This document shows positions 8,698 through 16,823 of a stretch of 64,000 nt of DNA, piece by piece. Position 1 is the stretch's first letter. Each line of letters starts with the position of its first letter. Position numbers and translations under genes: made by a program. The stretch lies in contig JBAXHT010000001.1 of assembly GCA_037138755.1 (NCBI GenBank), positions 1,087,805-1,151,804 of the forward strand. Reading direction: 5' to 3'. Origin of the DNA: Armatimonadota bacterium (GTDB taxonomy: Bacteria; Armatimonadota; Fimbriimonadia; Fimbriimonadales; Fimbriimonadaceae). The notes below the pieces were generated by a model. That model did no database searches, was not told where the DNA came from, and saw nothing but the letters and a program-made list of their open reading frames with translations.

Positions 8698-9329
8698 TTC
8701 TTAAAAAACTTCTCCGATGTTCCGACCTTATCTAGTATCGCCTTTCCGGCTTTGTCGGTGTGAGATGAAGCGAATAGAACATCCATCGGGCCGACAACTG
8801 CGTCAATGCTCTCAAAGCTGGCCTTGCTCTCAAAAGTGACCTTACCCATCGCTTTGTAGAGGCTTTTCACGCCGTCAAACTCCACTCGGTCCGCAAGCAT
8901 CGTCCCGTTCGATGCAATGATCTTCACCTTCCCCTTGAGAATCAGACGGTTGACTTTGTTGTCGGCTTCGGCGGTGTCGGCTTCAAACTCACTAGCGATC
9001 TTCTCGTTCTCGTAGGTTTCGCCTTTGACCCCACTCATATTGCCCACCTTGGCCGCATCGGTCGCCACGACTTCGGCGGCTTTCCAGGTGATCCGCCACA
9101 TCTTTTCGTTCTTCTCACTCAAATGGGTGGACTCACCTGCGGCAGTCGCGACAGCAATCGGCTCGGCTGGCTTTGGCTTCTGCTTCTCCTCGGGCTTGTT
9201 CGCTTCTGGTTTCGGTGAGCCACAGGCGAGCAGTAACGCGCTTAAGGAGCAAGCGGCAGCGATTTTAATGGCTCCCCCTTGGCTCGGTTGGCGAATTTGC
9301 CTTTGTGTTGTCCGGCGAGTTGTCCGCAA
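8694..9329 (-). CDS. LptC-like lipoprotein
   Basis: Lipoprotein: a hydrophobic stretch ends in LLLACGS, giving lipidation at that Cys, followed by a Lys/Pro/Glu-rich linker and an LptC/OstA-type beta domain. The first ATG in frame, at 9329, lies 88 nt inside rlmN and gives a 22-residue basic extension. An ATT codon at 9269 preceded by AAGGGGGAG would give a neat, short lipoprotein signal (MKIAAAC...). I keep the ATG coordinates but regard the true start as open. It is the second gene of the rlmN-lpt operon. Confidence 0.8.
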   Translation of the reverse strand: MRTTRRTTQRQIRQPSQGGAIKIAAACSLSALLLACGSPKPEANKPEEKQKPKPAEPIAVATAAGESTHLSEKNEKMWRITWKAAEVVATDAAKVGNMSGVKGETYENEKIASEFEADTAEADNKVNRLILKGKVKIIASNGTMLADRVEFDGVKSLYKAMGKVTFESKASFESIDAVVGPMDVLFASSHTDKAGKAILDKVGTSEKFFKK

Positions 9330-10327
9330 GCCGCGGCGATATCGTGGCCGCGCTCGACGCGCTGCGTGACGTTCACTCCGGCATTTTGGAGGATGCCCCG
9401 AAATGTGCGAATTCTCTCATTCGAAGGTCGTGAGAAACCCTGACCGGTGTCGACCCAGTTGAACGGAATGAGGTTGACAACGTTTGGCATTCCCTTGAGA
9501 AGCGGGATGAGTGCGCGGGCCTGTTCCGGAGTGTCATTGACCTCGTTGATGAGCAGGTACTCAAACGTAACCTTGCGTCCGGTAGCAGCTTGATAATCGC
9601 GCATTGCGCCGACGACTTCGCGTACTGGCCACTTGTGATTGACAGGCATGAGCTTGTCGCGTACTTCGTCGAGGGGTGAGTGGAGACTGAGCGCTAGGTG
9701 GATTGGGAGCTTTTCTTTGGCTAGCTCACGGATCTGGGGAACGAGACCGACGGTCGACACGGTGATGTGGCGGTAGCTAAGACCCACTTCATCGTGAAGG
9801 ATTCGCATCGCCTTCAAGAGGTTTTTGAGGTTGAGTAAGGGTTCGCCCATGCCCATGAATACGACGTGTGAGATGCGCTCTTTAGTCAGCCGCTGGAGCA
9901 TCAGATACTGCCCAACAATCTCACCGGCGGTCAAGTTCCGGTCAAATCCCCCAAGGCCGGTCGCACAGAACGTGCAGCCCATTGGGCAGCCAACCTGGCT
10001 ACTGAGGCAACACGAGACACGGCCCTCGTACGGAAGCAGAACGCACTCATACACTTGGTGGTCCCCGTTGTGAACAAGGAGTTTGTCGACGCCGTCGGTT
10101 GAAGTTTTATGAGTTGCGACTTCGAGAGGTTGAACCTGAAAGTTCTCAGTGAGGTCAGCGCGCAGGTCGGTGGGAAGGTCCAGCATGGCTTCGAACGAGT
10201 CGACTGCACGTTTGTAAAGGTGACCCGCGATTTGTTTTGAGCGGAGTTTTGCGTTCGCTCGTTCCCCGAGGAGGTTTTGAATTTCACTGCAAGTGTTGCC
10301 AACCAGACAAGTGTTTTTCGCCTCCAT
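9242..10327 (-). CDS. rlmN: Dual-specificity RNA methyltransferase RlmN
   Basis: 361 aa. The radical SAM CX3CX2C motif is present as CPMGCTFC (Cys spacing 3 and 2), with the GGE-like MGMGEPLLN and the C-terminal region containing the second catalytic Cys (AACGQL). RlmN methylates C2 of A2503 in 23S rRNA and of A37 in some tRNAs. It leads the lpt operon. A TACACT box lies 9 nt before the ATG, suggesting a leaderless message. The C-terminal 88 nt overlap the LptC-like frame. Confidence 0.95.
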   Translation of the reverse strand: MEAKNTCLVGNTCSEIQNLLGERANAKLRSKQIAGHLYKRAVDSFEAMLDLPTDLRADLTENFQVQPLEVATHKTSTDGVDKLLVHNGDHQVYECVLLPYEGRVSCCLSSQVGCPMGCTFCATGLGGFDRNLTAGEIVGQYLMLQRLTKERISHVVFMGMGEPLLNLKNLLKAMRILHDEVGLSYRHITVSTVGLVPQIRELAKEKLPIHLALSLHSPLDEVRDKLMPVNHKWPVREVVGAMRDYQAATGRKVTFEYLLINEVNDTPEQARALIPLLKGMPNVVNLIPFNWVDTGQGFSRPSNERIRTFRGILQNAGVNVTQRVERGHDIAAACGQLAGQHKGKFANRAKGEPLKSLPLAP

Positions 10328-10336
10328 AGTTATAGA

Positions 10337-10342
10337 AGTGTA
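10337..10342 (-). promoter_or_regulatory. -10-like TACACT, 9 nt before rlmN
   Basis: TACACT on the minus strand followed by 9 nt and the rlmN ATG; no Shine-Dalgarno sequence. Likely promoter for the whole rlmN-lpt-DUF3084-yqgF run. Confidence 0.45.
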
Positions 10343-10408
10343 CTTGGTTCAACCTGGGTCTTTCGGGAACACGGGAACTCAGCACATTTTCTGACGTTTA
10401 TTACTGAT

Positions 10409-11581
10409 ATGAAACGAACAACGTTCATCGCAACTCTGGCGGCTTGTTTTGTAGGCGTTCTTGGCGCACTCCAAGTTGACCGAATGGTGACGGCTCGCAA
10501 TAAGCCGGACGACATCTTTGCTGAGTCGAAGCCGTTCTTTGGCTCGTTACGCCAAGTTAAGGCTGAGCCCTTAGCTCAGCCGGCATTTGACTTCCGAGAA
10601 GCGGCGAAGCGGGTGATGCCCAGCGTTGTTTCGGTGGATCGGTTCGACAAAGTTCGAGGCTTTTTTGAGCAGCAAGCTTCGGAGCGTGAGACGGGTCAGG
10701 GAAGTGGAGTGATTGTTAGCCAAGACGGCGTCATTGTCACCAATAATCACGTTGTTGAAGCCCAAGCAATGGGACGACGTGGACAAGCAGTTTCGCCAAG
10801 AGTCCAAGTTCGACTGTTTGACGGTCGAAAGGTAGAGGCGAAGATCCTTGGTACGGATCCCCGCAGTGACCTAGCGGTGCTCAAGATTGATGCGCAGAAT
10901 CTTCAACCAATTGATTTAGGCTCGAGTTCGAACCTTGAAGTTGGCGAGTGGGTGATGGCAGTCGGCAATCCGCTCGGATTTGACAACACGGTATCGGTCG
11001 GTGTCGTTAGCTCGAAAAAGAGAAACTTGCCAGTTGGTGAGAACGGGCTGGTCGAAGGAATCCAGACTGACGCAGCAATCAACCCAGGAAACTCCGGCGG
11101 AGCGCTATGCAATGCTCAGGGGCAACTGATCGGAATTAACTCCGCCATTGCTTCGGGAACGGGTCAATCGGTGGGAATCGGATTCGCCATCCCAATCGAT
11201 CGGGCTAAGAAGATTGTCAACGACATCGTGAAGTACGGTGCTCCACGCTACGCCGGGCTCGGAGTGAGCTACGTCGGAAACATTGCTGGTCAGTTGGATA
11301 ATCCTTGGGTACGACAAGAGGTTGCGGACTATCTCAAGCGCGAGGACTTTCCGAGCCATGGCCTCTTACTCAATCAGGTCGGTGGTCCAGCCGCTTCGGC
11401 CGGCATCAAGGCGAACGACTTCTTGCTTGAGATTGACGGACAAAAGGTCGAAACTACGTTCGACCTGAACAAGGTGATTCTCACCAAGAACATCGGTGAC
11501 AAGGTGAAGGTCAAGTTTTGGCAAGCAGGGCAAACAAAAGAAGTCACGATTGCCTTAACAGAAATTAAACCTACAATCTAA
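10409..11581 (+). CDS. HtrA/DegP-type serine protease with one PDZ domain
   Basis: 390 aa from the ATG at 10409, chosen because it gives a signal peptide or anchor (MKRTTFIATLAACFVGVLG); the longer frame overlaps rlmN without support. The S1C catalytic triad is visible: His in TNNHVV, Asp in SDLAVLKI, Ser in GNSGGAL. One PDZ domain occupies about residues 290-385. Such proteases degrade or refold damaged envelope proteins. It is divergent from rlmN. A second HtrA protein lies at 55658-57232 in a sigma-factor operon. Confidence 0.93.
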   Translation: MKRTTFIATLAACFVGVLGALQVDRMVTARNKPDDIFAESKPFFGSLRQVKAEPLAQPAFDFREAAKRVMPSVVSVDRFDKVRGFFEQQASERETGQGSGVIVSQDGVIVTNNHVVEAQAMGRRGQAVSPRVQVRLFDGRKVEAKILGTDPRSDLAVLKIDAQNLQPIDLGSSSNLEVGEWVMAVGNPLGFDNTVSVGVVSSKKRNLPVGENGLVEGIQTDAAINPGNSGGALCNAQGQLIGINSAIASGTGQSVGIGFAIPIDRAKKIVNDIVKYGAPRYAGLGVSYVGNIAGQLDNPWVRQEVADYLKREDFPSHGLLLNQVGGPAASAGIKANDFLLEIDGQKVETTFDLNKVILTKNIGDKVKVKFWQAGQTKEVTIALTEIKPTI

Positions 11582-11635
11582 AATCTCTTAACCGAGCGGT
11601 GCAAAAACACCGCAATACGCGTCTCGAAATTAACC

Positions 11636-11671
11636 AACGGCTCCTCAACCAATCTTGATTGAGGGGCCGTT
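11636..11671 (+). other. Stem-loop between the HtrA gene and the R3H ATPase
   Basis: Inverted repeat of 13 bp with one G-U pair (AACGGC... pairing ...GCCGTT) and a 10-nt loop. It lacks a following U-run. It may serve as the transcription end of the upstream protease gene; it lies just ahead of the promoter-like TACATT of the next gene. Confidence 0.5.
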
Positions 11672-11672
11672 G

Positions 11673-11678
11673 TACATT
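11673..11678 (+). promoter_or_regulatory. -10-like TACATT, 8 nt before the R3H ATPase
   Basis: TACATT followed by 8 nt and the ATG at 11687, without a Shine-Dalgarno sequence. Fits the leaderless pattern seen elsewhere in the window. Confidence 0.4.
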
Positions 11679-11686
11679 GAACTAAA

Positions 11687-13303
11687 ATGGCTAGACATTC
11701 GGAAGGAATTGTCGAATTTCTCAACGTTCTCCCCAGCATCGTGCGCCAGCGCATCGAAGACAATGGGATTCATGGTTTGATCGAAGTGGTGCTCGACTAC
11801 GGGCGTCCGGCAGAAGCGCGGTTTATCGACCGTGTTGAACGCTTCCCGGACATCATGGTCGGCGAGCACGACATGGAGTTCGTGGCTAAACAGCTCGGCG
11901 AGTTTGGCACCGATAACCGAGCGGGCATCGAACGCACACTTCACCGGATTTCGGCGATTCGAAATCGCCATCACAAGATAGTGGGACTCACGTGCCGTGT
12001 CGGGCGAGCGATGGAAGGGACCATTGACATTATTGACGACATCGTCCGCTCAGGGCAGTCAATTCTCATTCTCGGAAAGCCGGGAGTAGGAAAGACAACA
12101 AAGCTTCGCGAGGTCGCTCGAGTCCTTGCTGATGAAGTGATGAAGCGGGTTGTCATCGTTGATACATCTAACGAGATTGCCGGCGACGGCGACGTTCCGC
12201 ACCCTGGGATCGGCTTTGCGAGAAGGATGCAAGTTCGCATCGCCGAAGAGCAGTACAAGATCATGATCGAGGCAGTGGAGAACCATATGCCGGAGGTGAT
12301 CATCATCGACGAAATCGGGAATGAGGCCGAGGCTCATGCCGCTCGAACGATTGCCGAGCGCGGTGTGCAGTTGATTGGCACAGCCCATGGCCAGACGCTC
12401 GAGAATTTGATGCTCAATCCGTCATTGGCCGACTTGATCGGCGGAATTCAGGCCGTCACCTTGTCAGACGCCGAAGCCCAGCGCCGGGGAACTCAGAAGA
12501 CGGTTTTGGAGCGAAAAGCTCCGCCAACGTTTGATGTGATTGTCGAGCTTTTGGATTACGACCGGCTCGCGGTGCATCACAACGTTCAGAAGACGGTAGA
12601 CATGATTCTTCGCGGAGTTCCACCTCGCCCTGAAATTCGGGTACGGACGAGTCAAGGTGAAGTTGAAGTTGTGCAGGAGGAGCAGACTGCCGAGATTGCT
12701 GATCCCGCATTTAACCAGCGATTCCCGGCGTTAGCGAGAGCCTCGAGAGCTAAGGAGAACAATCCTAGCGGTCCGGCTGCACCAAAGGACGTAGAAATCG
12801 CTCGTCCTCCGGAATCGACGGTTGTCGTCAAGATTTTTCCCTACGGAATCGCCCGAACTCGGCTCGAAAGGGCAATCCGAGAGAAGCGAGCCCCGGCGAT
12901 CGTGACTTCGGATATCGAAGGAGCTGACGCAGTGATGGCGATCCGCTCGACTTATCAGAACAAGCCGCGCAAGATCAAAGAGATGGCGGGGAAGAATGTT
13001 CGGACAGTCGTTGTTCGGTCGAACACCTTCGCAAACATTGCGACCGCGCTTGAGGAGCTGATCAAGAACCCAGGTGAGGCTGGCTCGCCGCAACAGTTGA
13101 AGATGGACGAAAAGGCTCTGGCCGAGGTTCAGGCAGGGATCGATACCGTGCTTTCCAGCAACAAGCCATTCGAGCTGACGCCTCAATCAGCGACGGTTCG
13201 CAAGGCTCAGTTCCAGATTATTGAGTCGCGGCGGCTGGCTTCGGAGGCGGTAGGCGAGGATCCGAACCGAAGGGTCCGGATTTTGCCAGTGAAGATGGCG
13301 TAA
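11687..13303 (+). CDS. Ycf45/SpoIIIAA-like AAA ATPase with C-terminal R3H domain
   Basis: 538 aa. Walker A GKPGVGKTTKL (about residue 125), a conserved VDTSNEIAGDGDVPH segment, Walker B EVIIIDEIGNE and a sensor GTAHG give a SpoIIIAA-type AAA ATPase core (residues about 20-300). The C-terminus (about 495-538) has the R3H signature, RRLASEAVGEDPNRRVRI, a single-stranded nucleic-acid-binding module. This arrangement is that of the cyanobacterial/plastid Ycf45 family, whose role is unknown. It is convergent with khpB, another R3H protein. Confidence 0.88.
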   Translation: MARHSEGIVEFLNVLPSIVRQRIEDNGIHGLIEVVLDYGRPAEARFIDRVERFPDIMVGEHDMEFVAKQLGEFGTDNRAGIERTLHRISAIRNRHHKIVGLTCRVGRAMEGTIDIIDDIVRSGQSILILGKPGVGKTTKLREVARVLADEVMKRVVIVDTSNEIAGDGDVPHPGIGFARRMQVRIAEEQYKIMIEAVENHMPEVIIIDEIGNEAEAHAARTIAERGVQLIGTAHGQTLENLMLNPSLADLIGGIQAVTLSDAEAQRRGTQKTVLERKAPPTFDVIVELLDYDRLAVHHNVQKTVDMILRGVPPRPEIRVRTSQGEVEVVQEEQTAEIADPAFNQRFPALARASRAKENNPSGPAAPKDVEIARPPESTVVVKIFPYGIARTRLERAIREKRAPAIVTSDIEGADAVMAIRSTYQNKPRKIKEMAGKNVRTVVVRSNTFANIATALEELIKNPGEAGSPQQLKMDEKALAEVQAGIDTVLSSNKPFELTPQSATVRKAQFQIIESRRLASEAVGEDPNRRVRILPVKMA

Positions 13304-13305
13304 AC

Positions 13306-13336
13306 AAAAAGGGCGAGCAGTTGATTGCTCGCCCTA
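13306..13336 (-). terminator. Rho-independent terminator of the rpmH-khpB operon
   Basis: 10-bp perfect stem (AGGGCGAGCA / TGCTCGCCCT) with a 6-nt loop. On the minus strand it is followed by TTTTTG, giving a canonical terminator after khpB; on the plus strand it also closes the convergent ATPase gene. Confidence 0.8.
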
Positions 13337-13353
13337 TTCGATCGGTTGCTTGA

Positions 13354-14232
13354 TCAGTCGATCGGAGCGATGACGACTCGGCGATCTGGCTCTTCGCCTT
13401 CGCTGTAGGTAGTCACGCCTTCGATCTCTTGAAGAGCCTTGTGGATCACTCGTCGCTCGAATGCGGGGAGGGCTTCCAGGACGGCTTCTTCGCCGCGCTC
13501 TTTCACCTTGTCGGCGATTTTCTCGGCGAGTGCGGTGAGGGACTCAGCGCGCTTCTTGCGGTAGTCGTTGCCGTCGAGGGTAACGCGAACTCCGTTGCCG
13601 AGCTGTTGCTTGGCGATGAGGTTGATAAGGTACTGAAGCGAGTTCAGTACTTCGCCATTCTTGCCCACCAGGTAGCCAGCTTCCTTTCCATCGATGGAGA
13701 GGTTGATGTACTTGCCCTGGAGTTCGCCGACAACAATCTCGGCTTCCAGGCCAGATTGCTTCGCCAGCAGTTCAAGGATGTCGCCGAGTTTGGCGGCATC
13801 TTCAGGAGTAGCGGCAATTTCGGGGCCGTTGTCCTCTTCTTGCTCAGCGACTGGAGCTGCTTCTGCCGCTGGAGCCTCGGCGGCAACCGGAGCTGGAGCT
13901 TCGTCGGCCTTCTTCTTTGCGCCGAGCTTCTTCGGAGCAGCGGCTTTCTTCTCTTCGGCTGCTGGGGCGGCTGGAGCTTCTTCCGCAGGAGCGGCTTCGG
14001 CTTTCTTTGCCTTGGCCGGAGCCTTCTTCTTTTCTTCTGCCGGAGCGGCTGGAGCAGCGGCGGCAGGAGCGTCTGGGGCTTCAGCCTTTACTTTGTATGA
14101 GACTTTGCCAAAGAGTTTTTTGGACTCTTCGATAACGGTGATCTTTACTTGATCGGCGGAGACGCCTAGTTGTTCGGCAGCAGTAGTGGCGGCTTCGTCG
14201 AGGTTTTTAACGGTCAGTTCAATGGATGGCAT
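13354..14232 (-). CDS. khpB: RNA-binding protein KhpB (Jag/EloR)
   Basis: 292 aa. The Jag_N domain (residues 1-52) is followed by a low-complexity Ala/Pro/Glu/Lys linker (about 55-140), a KH-II domain with the loop GYLVGKNGEVLNSLQYL, and an R3H domain ending RRVVIAPID. KhpB pairs with KhpA to bind RNAs and, in Firmicutes, influences cell elongation. The long Ala/Pro/Glu linker is larger than usual. It is the last gene after yidC in the conserved rpmH-rnpA-yidD-yidC-jag order, 9 bp behind yidC. Confidence 0.93.
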   Translation of the reverse strand: MPSIELTVKNLDEAATTAAEQLGVSADQVKITVIEESKKLFGKVSYKVKAEAPDAPAAAAPAAPAEEKKKAPAKAKKAEAAPAEEAPAAPAAEEKKAAAPKKLGAKKKADEAPAPVAAEAPAAEAAPVAEQEEDNGPEIAATPEDAAKLGDILELLAKQSGLEAEIVVGELQGKYINLSIDGKEAGYLVGKNGEVLNSLQYLINLIAKQQLGNGVRVTLDGNDYRKKRAESLTALAEKIADKVKERGEEAVLEALPAFERRVIHKALQEIEGVTTYSEGEEPDRRVVIAPID

Positions 14233-14241
14233 TGTTGATCC

Positions 14242-15639
14242 TTACTTTTTTGGTTTGTGTTGTTGTGGCTTACCGGTCTTCGTTGACGTTTTGATGTCGG
14301 TTTTGCCACCGGGTTTGGTGTTTTTGGGGGTCGCTTCCGATGTGCTGCCCGGAGCAGGTGGCGTCATATTTTTGAGCCACTTGCCAAACGGCGTATCGTT
14401 AGGGACTGCTCCCCCATGAATCGTGTTCACCTTTTGCAAAGGAGGTAGCGGCAGGCGGTAGGCCCTGAGCGACTGGAAGGTCGCCAGGATGTTGGTAAAC
14501 GTCCAGTAAAGGACGAAGCCGCTGACCACCGGGAATGCGCCGGTGAACATGAAGACTGTGAACATCACGGAGATGCCAATTCCCATCAGCCGCATCTGTT
14601 TAACTTGGCTGGGGTCACTCACCGGGGTGAGAAATTGGGAAATGACCATCGTGATTCCGTAGATGATGATGAGGATGGCGTCTTGCGCTCCTAGATTTGG
14701 AGCGATGAAACCGTTGGTTGCTTTGCTCGTCGCTTCGTTGATCCAGAGGAAGTTGCCCTTCTGAAACTCGAATTGGTATAGCAGCATGCACTGATAAACG
14801 CTAAGGAATAAAGGCATCTGGACGAATGCGGGAACACAGCCGGCCATCGGGTTGAGGCCATATTCCTTATAGAGCTCCATTGTTTTGATCTGGAGTTGCT
14901 GAGCGTCGTTCCCGTATTTCTCCTTCAGATCCTTGGTGAGCGGTGCCAGTTGGCTCATCATGCGCGAGTGCATGATTGTCTTCTGGGTGAAAGGGAATAC
15001 GATGAGCCGGACGACGAGCGCGAGGAGGAACGCGCCGAACGCATAGCTGAACGAGGGAACTGCTCCAGTCATGTGCACCAGTCCGTCGATCATCTGATAG
15101 CCGAAGGGGATGAATCCCCAGATGAGCTCGTGCTTGTTGCGTTCGCTGATGGTGTCGCGAAGGGTGAAGAAGAGTTGTTGGCCGCTTGCAGTTTGCGGAA
15201 CGGCTGGGAATCTTGAATCAGGAGCCGAGGTGAATGTCTTTCCGCTCCACTCAGGAGTGTCCTTAAGTTTCTTTTCGAATGGCCAAAGCGTCTGGAACGC
15301 AGTCCTAAGTCGTTGAGTCTCGTTCCGCATGAGACCTGCACGGAATTCGGTATTTGCGACTAGGATCGCTGCTTCGTGCTTCTTATCATCGGCTTCGGCT
15401 TGGGTCAGCTTTTTCTCGTTGACCGCTTTGTCAAGCAGGCCCTCGTACTTGCCTTTCAGGCTGGCCGCTGTGACATCTTTGGTCTCAATGTTTGCTTTCT
15501 GAAGATCCTTGTAAACCTGCTCGAAAGTCGTTTTATCGACAGGTTGGTTCTTCTGCATCACGATGAGCAGAACTAACGAACCGAGCCAGAGAACCCAAAA
15601 TGTTGGGGGGAGTTTCTTTCCTGGTTGAGCTTTAGCCAT
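14242..15639 (-). CDS. yidC: Membrane protein insertase YidC
   Basis: 465 aa. An N-terminal membrane helix (about residues 11-25), a helical periplasmic region of about 150 aa rather than the large beta domain of proteobacteria, then the conserved 60KD insertase core (about 185-400) with five helices and the hydrophilic groove region (RLIVFPFTQK). The C-terminal tail is Lys/Pro/Thr-rich, as in species where it contacts ribosomes. It inserts proteins into the inner membrane alone or with Sec. It lies 20 bp behind yidD. Confidence 0.95.
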   Translation of the reverse strand: MAKAQPGKKLPPTFWVLWLGSLVLLIVMQKNQPVDKTTFEQVYKDLQKANIETKDVTAASLKGKYEGLLDKAVNEKKLTQAEADDKKHEAAILVANTEFRAGLMRNETQRLRTAFQTLWPFEKKLKDTPEWSGKTFTSAPDSRFPAVPQTASGQQLFFTLRDTISERNKHELIWGFIPFGYQMIDGLVHMTGAVPSFSYAFGAFLLALVVRLIVFPFTQKTIMHSRMMSQLAPLTKDLKEKYGNDAQQLQIKTMELYKEYGLNPMAGCVPAFVQMPLFLSVYQCMLLYQFEFQKGNFLWINEATSKATNGFIAPNLGAQDAILIIIYGITMVISQFLTPVSDPSQVKQMRLMGIGISVMFTVFMFTGAFPVVSGFVLYWTFTNILATFQSLRAYRLPLPPLQKVNTIHGGAVPNDTPFGKWLKNMTPPAPGSTSEATPKNTKPGGKTDIKTSTKTGKPQQHKPKK

Positions 15640-15659
15640 AAAAACTTTCTTTTGACCGT

Positions 15660-15869
15660 TTACGGAACGGGGTCATGTCCGCCGGGAGTCCAGGGTCCGC
15701 ACCTTGCGATCCGCTTTGCCCCCATCCAGCTTCCTTTCAGAAGCCCGTATTTTTCAATTGCTTGAAGGGTGTAGTTAGAGCAGCTGGGGGTGAATCTGCA
15801 GGTCGGTGGTTTCCAAGCGGTTCCGCGTTGGTAGCACCGGATCATGAAGATGCCGAAGCGTCGTCCCAT
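15660..15869 (-). CDS. yidD: Membrane protein insertion efficiency factor YidD
   Basis: 69 aa. The diagnostic cysteine pattern is present: [19 protein letters not shown] and the C-terminal [14 protein letters not shown]. YidD is a small amphipathic membrane-associated protein that assists YidC. Its 5' end overlaps the 3' end of rnpA by 28 nt in another frame. Confidence 0.95.
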   Translation of the reverse strand: MGRRFGIFMIRCYQRGTAWKPPTCRFTPSCSNYTLQAIEKYGLLKGSWMGAKRIARCGPWTPGGHDPVP

Positions 15870-16162
15870 ACTCTCTTCACTAAATTCGCCATATCCGCAC
15901 TGAGCGTTGCAAAGTCGGCATCTTTTGCTTTGATTCCAATCACAATCACCCAGTCTTGTTGCGGGTTGGTGGTTAGCGATTGAAGAGCGGCTTTGACTCT
16001 GCGTTTCTGGTAGTTGCGAGGTGGTTTCTCGCCCAGTTTGCGGCTTGTGGCAATCCCGACAAGTCCGGTTCCTTCGTGGGTAATTAACGTTAAAAAGTCG
16101 CCACGGTAGCGGCGACCTTCGTTAAAAACTTTGTCAAACCGGTTCTTGTTTGGACCTTTTAT
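15842..16162 (-). CDS. rnpA: Ribonuclease P protein component, apparent AUA start
   Basis: 106 aa read on the minus strand. The RnpA pattern is clear: [20 protein letters not shown] near the start, a central [12 protein letters not shown], the signature [12 protein letters not shown] and a C-terminal [12 protein letters not shown] strand. The frame is closed upstream by a TAA within rpmH, and contains no ATG, GTG or TTG before the last third. The best-placed start is the ATA at 16162, which overlaps the rpmH stop as ATAA, an analogue of the common ATGA coupling. An ATT further in would delete the conserved F-x-x-V-F segment. RnpA binds the RNase P RNA for tRNA 5' maturation. A sequencing error (ATG read as ATA) is the alternative. 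Confidence 0.88.
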   Translation of the reverse strand: MKGPNKNRFDKVFNEGRRYRGDFLTLITHEGTGLVGIATSRKLGEKPPRNYQKRRVKAALQSLTTNPQQDWVIVIGIKAKDADFATLSADMANLVKRVWDDASASS

Positions 16163-16293
16163 GCGCTGAGTTTGTGGCGACCCTTAGCTCGGCGTCGCGC
16201 GAGGACGTTCTGACCATCGGTGGTCTTCATGCGGATGCGAAAACCGTGGGTTTTGCTCCGTTTGCGGTTATTTGGCTGAAAAGTTCGCTTCAT
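16159..16293 (-). CDS. rpmH: Large ribosomal subunit protein bL34
   Basis: 44 aa, the exact usual size. [20 protein letters not shown] followed by an Arg/Lys-rich tail ending KGRHKLSA is unmistakable L34. A GAAGG stands 7 nt before the ATG. It begins the conserved rpmH-rnpA-yidD-yidC-khpB operon. dnaA is not upstream: that place is taken by a secreted hypothetical protein. Confidence 0.97.
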   Translation of the reverse strand: MKRTFQPNNRKRSKTHGFRIRMKTTDGQNVLARRRAKGRHKLSA

Positions 16294-16328
16294 TTTGCGG
16301 CCTTCATTCGTCTCGGAATGAACTTTGG

Positions 16329-16358
16329 ATTGTACCTGATGGAAAGTCGGGAAGTCAG
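16329..16358 (-). promoter_or_regulatory. Candidate rpmH promoter
   Basis: Minus strand: CTGACT, an 18-bp spacer and TACAAT, ending 35 nt before the rpmH ATG, so this operon would have a normal leader with a Shine-Dalgarno sequence. The -35 overlaps the end of the preceding gene. Confidence 0.45.
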
Positions 16359-16792
16359 GCTTTTGCCTTTACTCCAGCTTTGGCGAGCTTGGATTCCGTT
16401 TTTTGAAGTGTCTGCTGCATCTCAGTGAATTTCTTTGTATCGACTCCGGTGAGCTGCTTGAGAACCTGGGGATCGAGCAGGGACATCAGGTTGATCGCAG
16501 ATCTCATCCGCCAGAGCTCGGTGATGAGCTTCTTCTTTTCGTCCATCGTCTTGGCGATGTCGCCCTTCTCAACTCGCTTGGCAAAGTCCGTTAGGGATTT
16601 CTGAACACCCTTGTAGTAGTTTGGAGCCTGCTTGATGGTCTTTTCGGCAAACGGTCTTCCTTCCTTCTCAGCGCGCTTCCACATCCCAACCGCCCAATCG
16701 ATCCCCTTATCGACAATGTTTCCCTCGTCTTTCTTCTGTGCAAAGGCAAGGATCGGGAGAAGGCATATGAGAATGCAAATTCCTTTTCGCAT
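16355..16792 (-). CDS. Secreted hypothetical protein, 145 aa
   Basis: A signal peptide ([19 protein letters not shown], cleavage after AFA) precedes a Lys/Glu-rich, mostly helical mature part with the segments [18 protein letters not shown] and [18 protein letters not shown]. No family recognised. A periplasmic helical protein is the safest reading. It lies between the TfoX-like gene and rpmH on the same strand. Confidence 0.75.
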   Translation of the reverse strand: MRKGICILICLLPILAFAQKKDEGNIVDKGIDWAVGMWKRAEKEGRPFAEKTIKQAPNYYKGVQKSLTDFAKRVEKGDIAKTMDEKKKLITELWRMRSAINLMSLLDPQVLKQLTGVDTKKFTEMQQTLQKTESKLAKAGVKAKA

Positions 16793-16823
16793 GGCTACAA
16801 TATCTTGGACGTGACCCGGACGT

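Noticed and set aside
13429-14152. Plus-strand frames of 223 and 152 aa opposite khpB
   Set aside because: Low-complexity Leu/Ser/Ala composition is the mirror of the khpB Ala/Pro/Glu linker.
16159-16355. Chromosome origin near rpmH
   Set aside because: No dnaA gene and no cluster of TTATCCACA-like DnaA boxes in the short intergenic region.
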